From Haloplanus vescus (GTDB taxonomy: Archaea > Halobacteriota > Halobacteria > Halobacteriales > Haloferacaceae): DNA of 64,000 nt. Where the stretch lies: positions 62,001 through 126,000 of the forward strand of contig NZ_FNQT01000005.1 in NCBI RefSeq assembly GCF_900107665.1. The letters run 5' to 3'. Below the pieces are notes generated by a model, which was not told the origin of the DNA, did no database searches, and saw only the letters and a program-made list of their open reading frames with translations. The translations under genes and the position numbers were made by a program. Below are positions 51,016 to 59,366 of the stretch, in pieces (position 1 is the stretch's first letter; each line of letters starts with the position of its first letter).

Positions 51016-51837
51016 ATGACTGAACTGTATTTGTCCGCTGTCCTCAATGAGGCGGAACGAGTTGCAAAACAGCACGACCAGGTCGCTCGATCGACGGACC
51101 ATCCAGCACACGAGTACCTGCGGTACGGCGTCCTTCGGCTGCTCGAAGGCGAGACTGACGACACGGTTGCGGACGTGCCCGATATCGACGGCGTGACCGT
51201 CGGCTACGGGAGCGATGAGGCGATGTTCGATAGCTGGAGCTCCAGCGAAGACTGGTGGGAGACCGTCCCGCCACAGGAGGCGTGTACCCGCTTCCGGGTG
51301 TTCTTCCCCGACGACCACCAGACAGTTCCACGCGACATCGTCGACGTGATGGCTACGCTTGGTGCCTGGCGGGTTTGGACCGGGAGCGCAGCGGCGTGCG
51401 GCTCCTACGACCATCGCGAGCGCTGCGAGGTTCACTACCTCTGGCCGGAAGGCCATCCGGTGGAGGAAGTGCTCCACGAGCGGCTTAGTGGCCCTGCGGA
51501 AGCCGTCGCTCCCGACGGTGGCCGAACGGGCGACGTTCGCGACCGACTGGTCGTCGACGAGAACCCAAAGTCACAGGACGATCTCGAGCCCCGAACGAAG
51601 CGTGCTGTCGCCGAAGCGATGGACGTTTCGCTCCTCTCGAAAGGTGGCCGCTACGAAGTACAGTCCGCGTCCGGAAACCGGTACGAAGTTGACGTCGTCG
51701 ACGAGTCGTGTTCCTGTCCCGACTGGCAGCAGCGCTCACCCGAAGGCGGCTGTAAGCATCTGCGTCGCGTCGATCACGAGATCAAACAGGGTCGTGTTCC
51801 ACGTCCGGATGGTCGGCTCCCAACGACCTCAGGGTAA
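51016..51837 (+). CDS. SWIM zinc-finger protein
   Basis: 273 aa. A SWIM finger at the C-terminus: SCSCPDWQQ followed by GGCKHLRRVDHE (CxC-Xn-CxH). Upstream it has an alpha/beta domain without recognised family. SWIM domains bind DNA or proteins; function here unknown. Driven by an L-E promoter pair. Confidence 0.82.
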   Translation: MTELYLSAVLNEAERVAKQHDQVARSTDHPAHEYLRYGVLRLLEGETDDTVADVPDIDGVTVGYGSDEAMFDSWSSSEDWWETVPPQEACTRFRVFFPDDHQTVPRDIVDVMATLGAWRVWTGSAAACGSYDHRERCEVHYLWPEGHPVEEVLHERLSGPAEAVAPDGGRTGDVRDRLVVDENPKSQDDLEPRTKRAVAEAMDVSLLSKGGRYEVQSASGNRYEVDVVDESCSCPDWQQRSPEGGCKHLRRVDHEIKQGRVPRPDGRLPTTSG

Positions 51838-51879
51838 ATCGCCATCTTTCTCGTCGGAATCGCTCTTCTGATACTGGGT

Positions 51880-51897
51880 AGTGTGGCGGCACACTAG
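51880..51897. promoter_or_regulatory. Operator-like dyad before AbrB-VapC pair
   Basis: TAGTGTG-GCGG-CACACTA, perfect 7-bp arms, 31 bp before the antitoxin ATG. Likely bound by the AbrB-type antitoxin. Confidence 0.6.
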
Positions 51898-51928
51898 ACT
51901 TTTCACGGCCGGTCACCTACCGTGAGGT

Positions 51929-52180
51929 ATGAGCAGCGACAGAATCGACGCCGAAAGCAAGGTGTCTGGAAACCAGGCAAACATCCCCGCCCGGATTCGG
52001 CGTGAACTCAATATCGATGATGGCGATCAGCTCCGCTGGCAGCTCGAGGATGACGGGAGCATTCGGGTCCACGTGATCCAACAGCAAACGGGAACATTCG
52101 CCGACTTCGACGGCTACGCTGGTGAGGAGTCGACCGATGTCACGAGCGAGCACGACGCCTGGGGCGTCGACGTCGAGTAA
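51929..52180 (+). CDS. AbrB-type antitoxin (VapB)
   Basis: 83 aa. SGNQANIPARIRRELNIDDGDQLRWQLEDDGSIRV is the AbrB swapped-hairpin motif, and the acidic C-terminus would bind the toxin. Its stop is followed directly by the PIN gene ATG. Confidence 0.88.
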   Translation: MSSDRIDAESKVSGNQANIPARIRRELNIDDGDQLRWQLEDDGSIRVHVIQQQTGTFADFDGYAGEESTDVTSEHDAWGVDVE

Positions 52181-52615
52181 ATGCCGCGGGCACTCATCGA
52201 TACGACAGTCCTCTTTGCCGCCGCATACCGGCGAGATGGATCCCACGATGCCGCGCTCCCGGTGCTCCACGGCATCGACGACGGAACGCTCCCGGAAGCA
52301 GTCGTCCTCGACTACGTGCTCGCGGAAACGCTCAACGGCCTCACGACCCACGCCGGCCACGACGCAGCCGTCGATCTCCTCGATCGCATCGAAGAAAACG
52401 CCCGCTTCCACATCGACTCCCTCACCACCGATGCCCTCGCGACCGGGAAGGCACTCTTTCGTCAACACGAACCCCTCTCCTTCGTCGATGCCTGCATTGT
52501 GGCGTATATGCAAACCGAGGGGCTTGGCTACCTGTATGCGTTTGACGACGATTTTGACGCTGTCGAGGATGTCTATCGACTCGATACAGCAACGAATCCC
52601 TACGATCCGAACTGA
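52181..52615 (+). CDS. PIN-domain VapC ribonuclease toxin
   Basis: 144 aa. PIN motifs: Asp6 (ALIDTTVLFAAAYRRD), VLAETLNGL (Glu), SFVDACIVAYM (Asp) and AFDDDFDAV (Asp). Start directly abuts the antitoxin stop. Confidence 0.9.
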   Translation: MPRALIDTTVLFAAAYRRDGSHDAALPVLHGIDDGTLPEAVVLDYVLAETLNGLTTHAGHDAAVDLLDRIEENARFHIDSLTTDALATGKALFRQHEPLSFVDACIVAYMQTEGLGYLYAFDDDFDAVEDVYRLDTATNPYDPN

Positions 52616-52652
52616 CGCTGGCAGACGGCACTGCTGCTGACGATGTTCGGTC

Positions 52653-53576
52653 TCAGGATAGTCGTACCTCGTAGTCAGCCGCCAGCTCCTGGAACTCGTC
52701 CCACTCCGGAAGCTGGTCATCTGCGACCTCGCCGTGCGTCTCGAGGTAGCGCAGCAAGGCGTCGATTTCGTCTTCGAGGCCATACTTCGCCGCCTGCGCT
52801 CGGAGGTCCGCCTCGTCGACGTCGACGTGGCTGAGCAGGAGGAGACAGTACGAGCGGTGGCGGCTGCCGTCGTCGATTAGCAGCGTGTGACAGCAGAGCT
52901 CCGCCGGCGAGACTGCGTCAAGCTCCTCGGAGTAGACGTAGTACCGGTGTCCGGTGAGCAGGAACTGGAGGTCGAAGGCCGCGAATCGAGCGAGGCCGGT
53001 TTCGTGGAACGCCTCCGCGTCGATCTCCGTCTCGGTCTGGGTGAGGAATTCGTCGTAGTCTTCCCAGAGAATCGTGCCCTTCGGGGCGACGGCTTCGAGG
53101 CGCTGGCGATGTAGATGGTGTGCGAGTTCCCGGGCGAACTCGTGGAGGCGGTCGAAGTCGGCGTTGAACTCGTAGTGGCCGTCGGCCGTCCCGACGAGCC
53201 CACGGTCGCGAAACCGTTTGAGGATGCGGTTGACCGTGTTGCGGTAGTTGTCGCTCCGGTCGGCGATCTCGGAGACGGTTCGCGGCTGGTCGAGGTAGTA
53301 CAGCACTTCGAGTGCCTTGCCGGTCAGCAGTTCGGGGAACTCGATGTGGGAGTGCTGGCGGACGAGGTCCCGATAGAGTTCGACGGCACGAGCGTCTGAC
53401 GGGACGACTCGTTTTCGCCGGCCGTCGCGTTCCGTGTAGACGAGCCCCTTCTCGACGAGGTCGGCGACGGCACGAGAGAGGTAGCTCTCGCTGTGGTCGA
53501 GCTTCGCCGCGAGTTCGGAGATCGTGTCGCCGCGGTCGACCGTGGCGAGGACCTCGAGTTCGATGCGCCGGAGCAC
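52653..53576 (-). CDS. Two-winged-helix transcriptional regulator
   Basis: 307 aa from GTG 53576, which follows a TATA-like TTTATATAC (about 53599-53607). Two winged helices are visible: GDTISELAAKLDHSESYLSRAVADLVEKGLVY and PRTVSEIADRSDNYRNTVNRILKRFRDRGLV. The C-terminal half, partly alpha/beta, could bind a ligand. Its promoter region abuts L8, so it is a candidate reader of L (inference). Confidence 0.78.
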   Translation of the reverse strand: MLRRIELEVLATVDRGDTISELAAKLDHSESYLSRAVADLVEKGLVYTERDGRRKRVVPSDARAVELYRDLVRQHSHIEFPELLTGKALEVLYYLDQPRTVSEIADRSDNYRNTVNRILKRFRDRGLVGTADGHYEFNADFDRLHEFARELAHHLHRQRLEAVAPKGTILWEDYDEFLTQTETEIDAEAFHETGLARFAAFDLQFLLTGHRYYVYSEELDAVSPAELCCHTLLIDDGSRHRSYCLLLLSHVDVDEADLRAQAAKYGLEDEIDALLRYLETHGEVADDQLPEWDEFQELAADYEVRLS

Positions 53577-53659
53577 GGTGTAACATAATACGAAACTTGT
53601 ATATAAAGAAGTTTCGAGTAGTGTTACAGCTAGCAATCGCGAGAACCGTCCCCATCGTC

Positions 53660-53700
53660 TTAACCAACAAAACTATGGACTCGTGGGTTGTGTTGGTTAA
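53660..53700. repeat. L element 8: perfect arms, 21-bp spacer
   Basis: Arms TTAACCAACA and TGTTGGTTAA, lying between the divergently transcribed regulator (start 53576) and 53715; only 14 bp before the latter's ATG. No E element is present here. Confidence 0.9.
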
Positions 53701-53714
53701 CACGAGAGTAGCCG

Positions 53715-54038
53715 ATGTCCTACGAACCCCCGACCCCACCGGCGAACCTCCCGACGGAGATCGTCAACACGCTCAATGAAGCCACACCGGAGCATCTTCG
53801 GGATGTTGCCAGCTACGCCGAGGCGTTGGCCGAACACAAAGAGCGGGAAGCTCGTCTCGAGGAGGAAGCGGACGACACCGACGTCGAGGAGCGCCCCGAT
53901 GACCTCCCAGACGACGTGCCGGCGAAGGCGACGATCACGATCAAGGAGATCAACGACAACCGCTACTACTACTGGCAGTGGCGGGAAGGCGATTCGGTGA
54001 CGTCGAAGTACAAAGGGCCGGTGAATCCCGACGAGTAG
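53715..54038 (+). CDS. Small acidic plasmid protein
   Basis: 107 aa. Contains ATPEHLRDVASYAEALAEHKEREARLEEEADD, a charged helix, and KATITIKEINDNRYYYWQWREGDSVTSKYKGP, a beta element. It is common next to haloarchaeal plasmid origins as far as I recall. Function unknown. Confidence 0.75.
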   Translation: MSYEPPTPPANLPTEIVNTLNEATPEHLRDVASYAEALAEHKEREARLEEEADDTDVEERPDDLPDDVPAKATITIKEINDNRYYYWQWREGDSVTSKYKGPVNPDE

Positions 54039-54551
54039 ACGAGATGGAACTGTAGTCTGATGTTCTTTTCAGTACCATTAGAGACATAGCAGGCGACACC
54101 CCCCAGAGTGTGAATGGGATCGGTTTGTCCAACACCCCTCAGTGTGAATGGGTCCGGTCACCCCGGACGAGTAAAACTCGATGAGGGAGGCCACCCACCC
54201 CACGTTTCCGTCGTAACTGGATGTGGGTGGAGGGGGTGACGCTGATTTTGAAGGGACCACACCCCCGCGTTTCCGTCGTTTCTCCACCGTCTCCCCATCA
54301 TCGATGGTCCCGACGACAAAGAAATCGTAGGGCACACCCCCCGTTTTCGAGTTGTAAATGGGAGAGGGAAAGGGGAAAGCACAGTACATCGACCGGCACG
54401 TCAAATCTCTTGGCTCACCCACCCCCCGTTTTCGAGTAGTAACGAGACATCCCGCCGAATGACACCCCCTATTTTCGAGTTGTAACGCATCGCGCGGGAT
54501 ACGAACACCCCCCGTTTTCGAGAAGTAAGTGCAGGGAGAATACGGGCGAGA
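54039..54551. other. Origin left part: ORB cluster downstream of orc1
   Basis: No gene. Eight C-rich repeats, of which four are full ORB-type copies of CCCCGTTTTCGAGTTGTAA: 54334-54357, 54421-54442, 54463-54485 and 54504-54528. Degenerate ones are at 54095-54118, 54131-54152, 54195-54216 and 54258-54281. All face the same direction. See the ORB feature. Confidence 0.85.
54334..54528 (+). repeat. ORB-type origin recognition repeats, left cluster
   Basis: Four copies of a C4-6 tract followed by GTTTTCGAGTTGTAA (variations GAGTAG, GAGAAG). Same orientation as the right-hand set. The pattern (C-tract then a conserved 15-mer) is that of haloarchaeal origin recognition boxes bound by Orc1/Cdc6. 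Confidence 0.82.
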
Positions 54552-56051
54552 TCAGTTCTTACTCCGGAACTGCTTCAGCCGTTCGCGGACAACCGCTCTG
54601 ATAGTCGCCTCTTCGTGAGCTAGATCTTCGAACCGGGAATCCTCACGGATCGTCTCCATGATCGTTTCCGGATCCTCGGAGAGGGAAAAATACATATGCA
54701 CTCCTCTGCCTCGCCCCTTGCCCCGACGCTCGAAGTCTAGTACACCGTACGTACTCTGCTCTGTGACGTGATTTACGAACGTCTCGCGGCTGTACTGGTC
54801 CGCATCCATCGTATCGGCAATGAATTGATACGTCTTGAACGCAGGTCCAGCAGGGATCCACTCAGGATGTTCTCTTGCGTAGTGGGCAGTGGCCGCCACA
54901 GCGTAGATGGAGAGTTTCTTTTGAGTCGAAATGCCGCTGATATGGCGGAGCTTGCGGTTTTCGGTGTATTTTTCCTGAGCATCACGGACATCAGCCTCGA
55001 TAACCGTGTCAGCCCCACGCCGCTCGGCTAATTCACCAGCCCATCTGAGGAGATCAATCGCTTTCCGCGCATCCCCGTGCGTTTGGGAGCCGAACGCAGC
55101 AACAAGCGGAACAACGTCATCTGCAAGTGAGTCTGGCTTGAAGGCGTCCCGCCGGTTGCGGAGAATACTACGGAGTTGGTTCGCATCGTAATCGTCGAAG
55201 AAGATGTCGTCAGGGTTGTAAGAACTCTGTGCGCGGCTGTTGAGGTCCTTCATAAAGTCGGCGTAGTTCGTGATCGTCGTGAGCGAGATGGGACCATCAA
55301 AGTCGGCGAGTTTGCGAGCCCGTGAAAGCTGGTAGATGAGAGAATTGTACTCTGCTTCCTGATACGGTCCCTCGAGCATATCGATCTCATCAAGAATGAA
55401 GATGACACCGTCGTAATACTCTCGCATGAGTTCGTACAGTCGCTCCAGCTTCTGATCCGTTGAGACACCGGTTTGGGGAACACCAGGATCAACGCCGAGG
55501 TCGTCGGCAGCAGCTTTGACTAACCGATAGACAGCCCGATCTGCAGTCTTCGGCCCCTCGCAGTTGATTGAAATGACCCCGAAGGTCTTGCCTTGGGATT
55601 CACACAGTTCGACGATCTGTTTGCAGACTGCATGAATGATGAGCGACTTCCCAGTTCCAGAAGGACCACTCAGAAGCATATCGGGGATCCCTTCATTCTG
55701 GAGAACCGGTTTTAGATTGTCGACGACACGGCCTAGCTGGTCGTCGCGACCGACGATACGGTCCTCGTCGATGATGGTATCTGACCGGACGAGGTCTTTG
55801 TTCGCGAAGACCCCGCCGGACGACTCGGTTTGGAGCCGATCACGAATTGAGATGCCGCCACCGTCGCCATTAGTTGCTTCTTGAGACGAATCGGCGGAAT
55901 CTGATTTGTTTCGGAAGGTCGTTTGTGACGTGCTAGGAGACGCCACCTCCTCATCCATCGACTCGGGATTTTCAGGATCAGCAGCAGAAGATTCACGATC
56001 CTCCTCACTTTCCGGATTATTCGATCCTGCTCTACGTCCCTCTCGTCCCAT
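54552..56051 (-). CDS. orc1/cdc6: Orc1/Cdc6 replication initiator
   Basis: 499 aa. An acidic disordered N-terminus (1-75) precedes the AAA+ domain with Walker A GPSGTGKS (129-136), Walker B VIFILDEIDML (about 225-235) and sensor motifs (TTITNYADFM). A C-terminal winged helix follows. Archaeal Orc1/Cdc6 binds ORB elements and loads MCM. The N-terminal extension is long compared with typical Orc1 (about 400 aa). ORB repeats flank the gene on both sides. Confidence 0.95.
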   Translation of the reverse strand: MGREGRRAGSNNPESEEDRESSAADPENPESMDEEVASPSTSQTTFRNKSDSADSSQEATNGDGGGISIRDRLQTESSGGVFANKDLVRSDTIIDEDRIVGRDDQLGRVVDNLKPVLQNEGIPDMLLSGPSGTGKSLIIHAVCKQIVELCESQGKTFGVISINCEGPKTADRAVYRLVKAAADDLGVDPGVPQTGVSTDQKLERLYELMREYYDGVIFILDEIDMLEGPYQEAEYNSLIYQLSRARKLADFDGPISLTTITNYADFMKDLNSRAQSSYNPDDIFFDDYDANQLRSILRNRRDAFKPDSLADDVVPLVAAFGSQTHGDARKAIDLLRWAGELAERRGADTVIEADVRDAQEKYTENRKLRHISGISTQKKLSIYAVAATAHYAREHPEWIPAGPAFKTYQFIADTMDADQYSRETFVNHVTEQSTYGVLDFERRGKGRGRGVHMYFSLSEDPETIMETIREDSRFEDLAHEEATIRAVVRERLKQFRSKN

Positions 56052-56181
56052 TATGAACCCCCTCGAACTCTGGGTATAAAAATATGGACCCTTGTGGAGT
56101 TGTAACCGGGCGAAAACAGGCTATCTAACGACTACAGCCCCGTATCTTCTGGATGAGTCAGATACCGTCTTCGGAATCTAT

Positions 56182-56584
56182 CACCCTCCGTTGTCGAGTT
56201 GTAACGATTCGACGAAGCTCTCTGTCGTCGATCTTCCTCGATGAACTAGACTCCCCTTTTTCGAGTTGTAAGACGTTGGGGGGCAGTAACACACCTGGTT
56301 CGATACTCCCAACCCCCATTTTCGTGTTGTAAGGAGAAGGGAGTCGAAGTGAGTCTCGAAGCAAAATCCACATAATCTAGATTTTGTGAATGATGCTCTG
56401 GGTGATACGGACTTACTCACACTCCCCGTTTTCGAGTAGTAAGCACCAGAATAGTCGCAAGAGACCGACGCTTGTAGGACCCGGTCACGAATGAGAGTAA
56501 TACCGGGTTTCAGACATGGTAGCTGGTGAAGCTGATTTGGTGATCTCAAATGTTGTACCCTCTCCCCCCTTTTTCGAGTTGTAA
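56182..56584 (+). repeat. ORB-type repeats, right cluster
   Basis: Five copies of TTTTCGAGTTGTAA-type repeats (56182, 56251, 56311, 56419, 56561), each with a short C-tract in front. Variation is TCGTGT and GAGTAG. A degenerate copy is at 56087-56105. Confidence 0.82.
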
Positions 56585-56722
56585 GTCGATGGGAACAGGC
56601 CACACCAGACTCCATGTAACGAGCGTTGAGTTAACAGAAGTTGGCGTAGAGGCCATGAGACGTGATAGTATATGGATCAGAACCACGGACGAGATGAAGA
56701 GGTCATCTACTCCAGAGATCTC

Positions 56723-56748
56723 AATCGTCTAGCCGGAGCTAGACGATT
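56723..56748. repeat. Origin hairpin with 11-bp arms
   Basis: AATCGTCTAGC, 4-base loop CGGA, GCTAGACGATT, exact. A third half-copy TTAGACGATTA lies at 56821-56831. It is inside the AT-rich core. Confidence 0.85.
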
Positions 56749-56919
56749 TGTTTTCTTTGTCTCTAGTACGGTTACGGTAAGGTAACGTACAACATAAACT
56801 TTCGCATTTCTAGTCACAAGTTAGACGATTAGGTGTTCACCCTCTCTATCGTGTATATCTGCCACAATCAGCTATTTTGCAGTCCCTCTTGCTGTTCACC
56901 CCTCCCCGCCGTCACGAGT

Positions 56920-56946
56920 TTACAACTCGAAAAAGGGGGGAGGGGG
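56920..56946 (-). repeat. Inverted ORB
   Basis: TTACAACTCGAAAAA followed by a long G-tract, the reverse complement of the ORB. It closes the origin core on the right. Confidence 0.85.
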
Positions 56947-56972
56947 TTGTCAGGTCCAGTCCGTGATACCGA

Positions 56973-57146
56973 CTAAACGTGTTCCGTTGAGTTCTCGTCG
57001 GATGTCGTTCCGGTCCCAGTCAAGAGGTACCATATGCTCTCCACAGCTCTGAGGAGCTCCGTCTCGTAGTACGAGGGATTGTCTGACTTGATCTCCTTGT
57101 GGGCCAACGTGACCCGTTCTCGCGATGTCTTCTCGTCGTCGACCAT
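56973..57146 (-). CDS. Small helical protein next to the origin
   Basis: 57 aa. Read directly: begins MVDDEKTSRERVTLAHKEIK and contains YYETELLRAVESIWYLLTG, a helical protein. Upstream in the same frame is a 68-residue frame (57156-57362), separated by two adjacent stops. The composition looks coding. No family recognised. Confidence 0.6.
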   Translation of the reverse strand: MVDDEKTSRERVTLAHKEIKSDNPSYYETELLRAVESIWYLLTGTGTTSDENSTEHV

Positions 57147-57155
57147 CACGCCCTA

Positions 57156-57362
57156 CTACAACTTCGGAAGGATACGCCTTGCTAAAAGCGGCCGAATTCT
57201 CGAAGCAGAGAACGGGTACTGCCCTGTAGTCATTGCGACGTCCGTCTCTACAATTAGGGCATCCGGGACAAGCACCTCGGCCTCTGGCGTAACAACCACT
57301 CCCGAACCTACTACCGCGAAATGACCATCCTTGCCCACCAACTCCACGACCATGTCCTCCAA
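57156..57362 (-). pseudogene. Possible decayed coding frame upstream of 56973 gene
   Basis: 68 codons with VVELVGKDGHFAVVGSGVVV and LVPDALIVETDVAMTTGQ. It is in the same frame as the 57-aa gene but ends in two consecutive stop codons. It may be the 5' part of a broken gene or spurious. Confidence 0.3.
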
Positions 57363-57551
57363 CTCGCCCGGGTACCGAGTATTTTTACGAGTGTATCTGC
57401 GACAGCGAAGTGAAAGAGACCTGGGTAGTGGGTGTTTCTGGGTGATGACCGTGTTCGTAGAATTGTAGAGAGTACTACTTCAGATACGGATTGATGATTT
57501 TGTTTGGACAGAGACACAAGATTTTATGTCAGTGGCTTAATTCTCCGGGGT
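57363..57551. other. Intergenic region before the histone-fold operon
   Basis: No gene seen. AT-rich with TTGTTTGGACAG and TTTTATGTC near 57498-57530; a TATA-like TTTTATG lies about 25 bp before the ATG at 57552. Confidence 0.5.
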
Positions 57552-57905
57552 ATGGATGATTCATCGGAGGATATTGATCCGATTAAGCGTTCGCCGCTCT
57601 GGGAGTTTGTGAAGGCACATGAGGAGGAAATGCAGGTTGGTGGGGATTCTCTTGATTATCTAAATGCGCAGCTTGAGGAGACGACTCGTATTGTGTGGCA
57701 GTTAGCTGCAGAGAACGCACGGGATAGGAATGCCAAAACGATTCAGGAGGACGATGTCCGGGAGGCCTTTCGAGAACTCGTTCACCCTCATATGATGCTG
57801 CTGGACGTGACCGAGATGTTAGATCGCTACAAGGGGGAGTTCGAATCCTTGGCGGAGGCTGATCCAGTCTTGCCGTCGGACGGAGGTGAGAGTGATGGCG
57901 GATAA
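57552..57905 (+). CDS. Histone-fold protein with C-terminal helix
   Basis: 117 aa from ATG 57552, which follows the TATA-like sequence; an upstream ATG would include the promoter. SPLWEFVKAHEEEM, LDYLNAQLEETTRIVWQLAAENARDRN and AKTIQEDDVREAFREL correspond to helices 1, 2 and 3 of a histone fold. The KTI..DDV motif is the L2-helix3 signature. A C-terminal extension (HPHMMLLDVTEMLDRYKGEFESLAE) forms an extra helix. Base composition is more AT-rich than the 7-54 kb region. It starts an operon of four overlapping genes. Confidence 0.75.
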   Translation: MDDSSEDIDPIKRSPLWEFVKAHEEEMQVGGDSLDYLNAQLEETTRIVWQLAAENARDRNAKTIQEDDVREAFRELVHPHMMLLDVTEMLDRYKGEFESLAEADPVLPSDGGESDGG

Positions 57906-58578
57906 TACCTACATTTTCCGGGAAGACTACCGGACGGAGGATATGATTAGCCGTATCCGAGTCGAACACTTTCGGTCAGAGGAAGAGGAACTTGTGCAAG
58001 ACGTTTTAGAGGAAGCAGATCTAGGGCGGGCTTACCTACTGGAACACGAGAAGCAAGATTTTCTTGGTGAAATCAAAGACCGGGTAGGAGACGAACGATA
58101 TGACGAGTTTATTGAAGCGATGTTTGAACAATATGGAGAGAAAGGTGACCAGTTCAATATCCAGTTCTATGTGGTTGATGATATCGTCTATGACGACCTC
58201 GTAACGCGTGCTGAAGAGTTAGGTGGAGAAGAACTCAGACAGGTCGAGAGCGAGGAGTTTCGACGTCCTACGACCTTAACTAAGGTCCAGGCGAATGATG
58301 AGGCCCGTATCGTTGATTTACAGTTTGAGGTTGTCGATCATCCCGAGAATATCGATGCAGAGGGACTGGAAACGGCATATACAGCTGAAGGAGAGATTAT
58401 TGATTTGAGCGAGACTGAGTTAGAAGAGGCAGAGCGTTTGATTCGGGAAAATCGGTACATGATGGAGGTGCGCGCCCATGCGGACGATGGCATCGTCGCC
58501 GTATCCAATTCGGTGGGCCGGAATCCGATCCGAAAGGAAATGAAGAACGCGGTGAAGCGATGGGGGGTACAATCATGA
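57895..58578 (+). CDS. Acidic protein of histone-fold operon, unknown
   Basis: 227 aa from ATG 57895, overlapping the histone-fold stop by 11 bp. Mixed alpha/beta with YVVDDIVYDDLVTRAEELGGEEL and a C-terminal HADDGIVAVSNSVGRNPIRKEMKNAVKRW, basic at the end. No known family. Its end overlaps the next start (ATGA). Confidence 0.72.
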   Translation: MADNTYIFREDYRTEDMISRIRVEHFRSEEEELVQDVLEEADLGRAYLLEHEKQDFLGEIKDRVGDERYDEFIEAMFEQYGEKGDQFNIQFYVVDDIVYDDLVTRAEELGGEELRQVESEEFRRPTTLTKVQANDEARIVDLQFEVVDHPENIDAEGLETAYTAEGEIIDLSETELEEAERLIRENRYMMEVRAHADDGIVAVSNSVGRNPIRKEMKNAVKRWGVQS

Positions 58579-59366
58579 GCCAAGCCGAGTTATCGCTCCG
58601 GGAAACCGAGCTGCTCCTGTTGCAGAACTTGATGCGGGGTGACAACTCTGGACTCGATTACGAGGAATTCCGCGACTCGAATGTCAATACAGCTCGGTAT
58701 CGAGGTGACCGTGCTGAATCACTGTATGGGTCTCCTATCCTGGAACCAGCACGGGAGGAAGGCCGCATCACACAGGTCCGGTTCTATGTCGATTATGATG
58801 ATGGGACGATCGAGAAACCAGTGCAGGTGCGGGCCTATAGCGACGGTCATATTAGCACCACGAAACCGACGCAGGAGGATTTCCTCAATGAGCTTGAGCA
58901 GCATTTAGCAGCCATTCGGGAGCACCGAGAGTTCCTTGATCCGTTGGATGATCTAATTGACGAGTATGTGTATCAAGCATTTCGAGGCTCGTTCGCTTCG
59001 CCGGAAGATATCCATCGAGAACGGGTGAACCGGGCCTTCAGGAATCTCGTCAGTGACTATTTTGACGAGGATGACTACCAAGATGAAGAGCGGCATATCT
59101 TCGAGTCAATCATCGCGTGTCTTGGTATCGAACTGTCCCGACTCGATCTGACTGCCGATACCTACCCCGATGTGGATGAGGATGAAATGATGCCACGTCA
59201 TGAGGGATATATTGAGGATTTCTTCGAGAATTATGCAGTAACGGCAGACGGGATGACGCGTCCCGACTTTGAACTCCTTTCAAGCCATCTACACCACATG
59301 TTAGGCCAGCGCTGGGAATCACCACTTGAAATCATTGAGTACGCGATCGAAGAGTATGCTCTCTGA
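58575..59366 (+). CDS. Acidic protein of histone-fold operon, unknown
   Basis: 263 aa. N-terminal helical (LSLRETELLLLQNLMRGDNSG), then strand-rich (RITQVRFYVDYDDGTIEKPVQVRAYSDG) and helical C-terminal parts. ATGA overlap with its neighbour. No family recognised. It overlaps the membrane gene by 11 bp. Confidence 0.72.
   Translation: MSQAELSLRETELLLLQNLMRGDNSGLDYEEFRDSNVNTARYRGDRAESLYGSPILEPAREEGRITQVRFYVDYDDGTIEKPVQVRAYSDGHISTTKPTQEDFLNELEQHLAAIREHREFLDPLDDLIDEYVYQAFRGSFASPEDIHRERVNRAFRNLVSDYFDEDDYQDEERHIFESIIACLGIELSRLDLTADTYPDVDEDEMMPRHEGYIEDFFENYAVTADGMTRPDFELLSSHLHHMLGQRWESPLEIIEYAIEEYAL

Larger units (their letters stand above)
56052..56972. other. Origin right part: ORBs, hairpin and AT-rich core
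   Basis: No gene found. ORB-type repeats at 56182-56204, 56251-56271, 56311-56332, 56419-56442 and 56561-56584 face right; one at 56920-56946 is inverted. Between the facing sets (56585-56919) lie an AT-rich patch (about 56740-56880), an 11-bp-arm hairpin (56723-56748) and GTTAC-N6-GTAAC (56771-56786). This would be the DNA-unwinding element. Confidence 0.82.

Noticed and set aside
7080-53700. L repeats as integron-type attC sites
   Set aside because: Arms are fixed and spacers are of uniform length, unlike attC, and no integrase gene is seen in the window. Module shuffling at L is kept only as an open question.
54095-56946. C-rich repeats read as a CRISPR array
   Set aside because: Repeat spacing is irregular, repeats vary, and they flank an orc1 gene; they fit ORB elements.
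57079-57324. 81-codon plus-strand frame near the origin
   Set aside because: Overlaps better minus-strand frames, has no start context and no recognised pattern.
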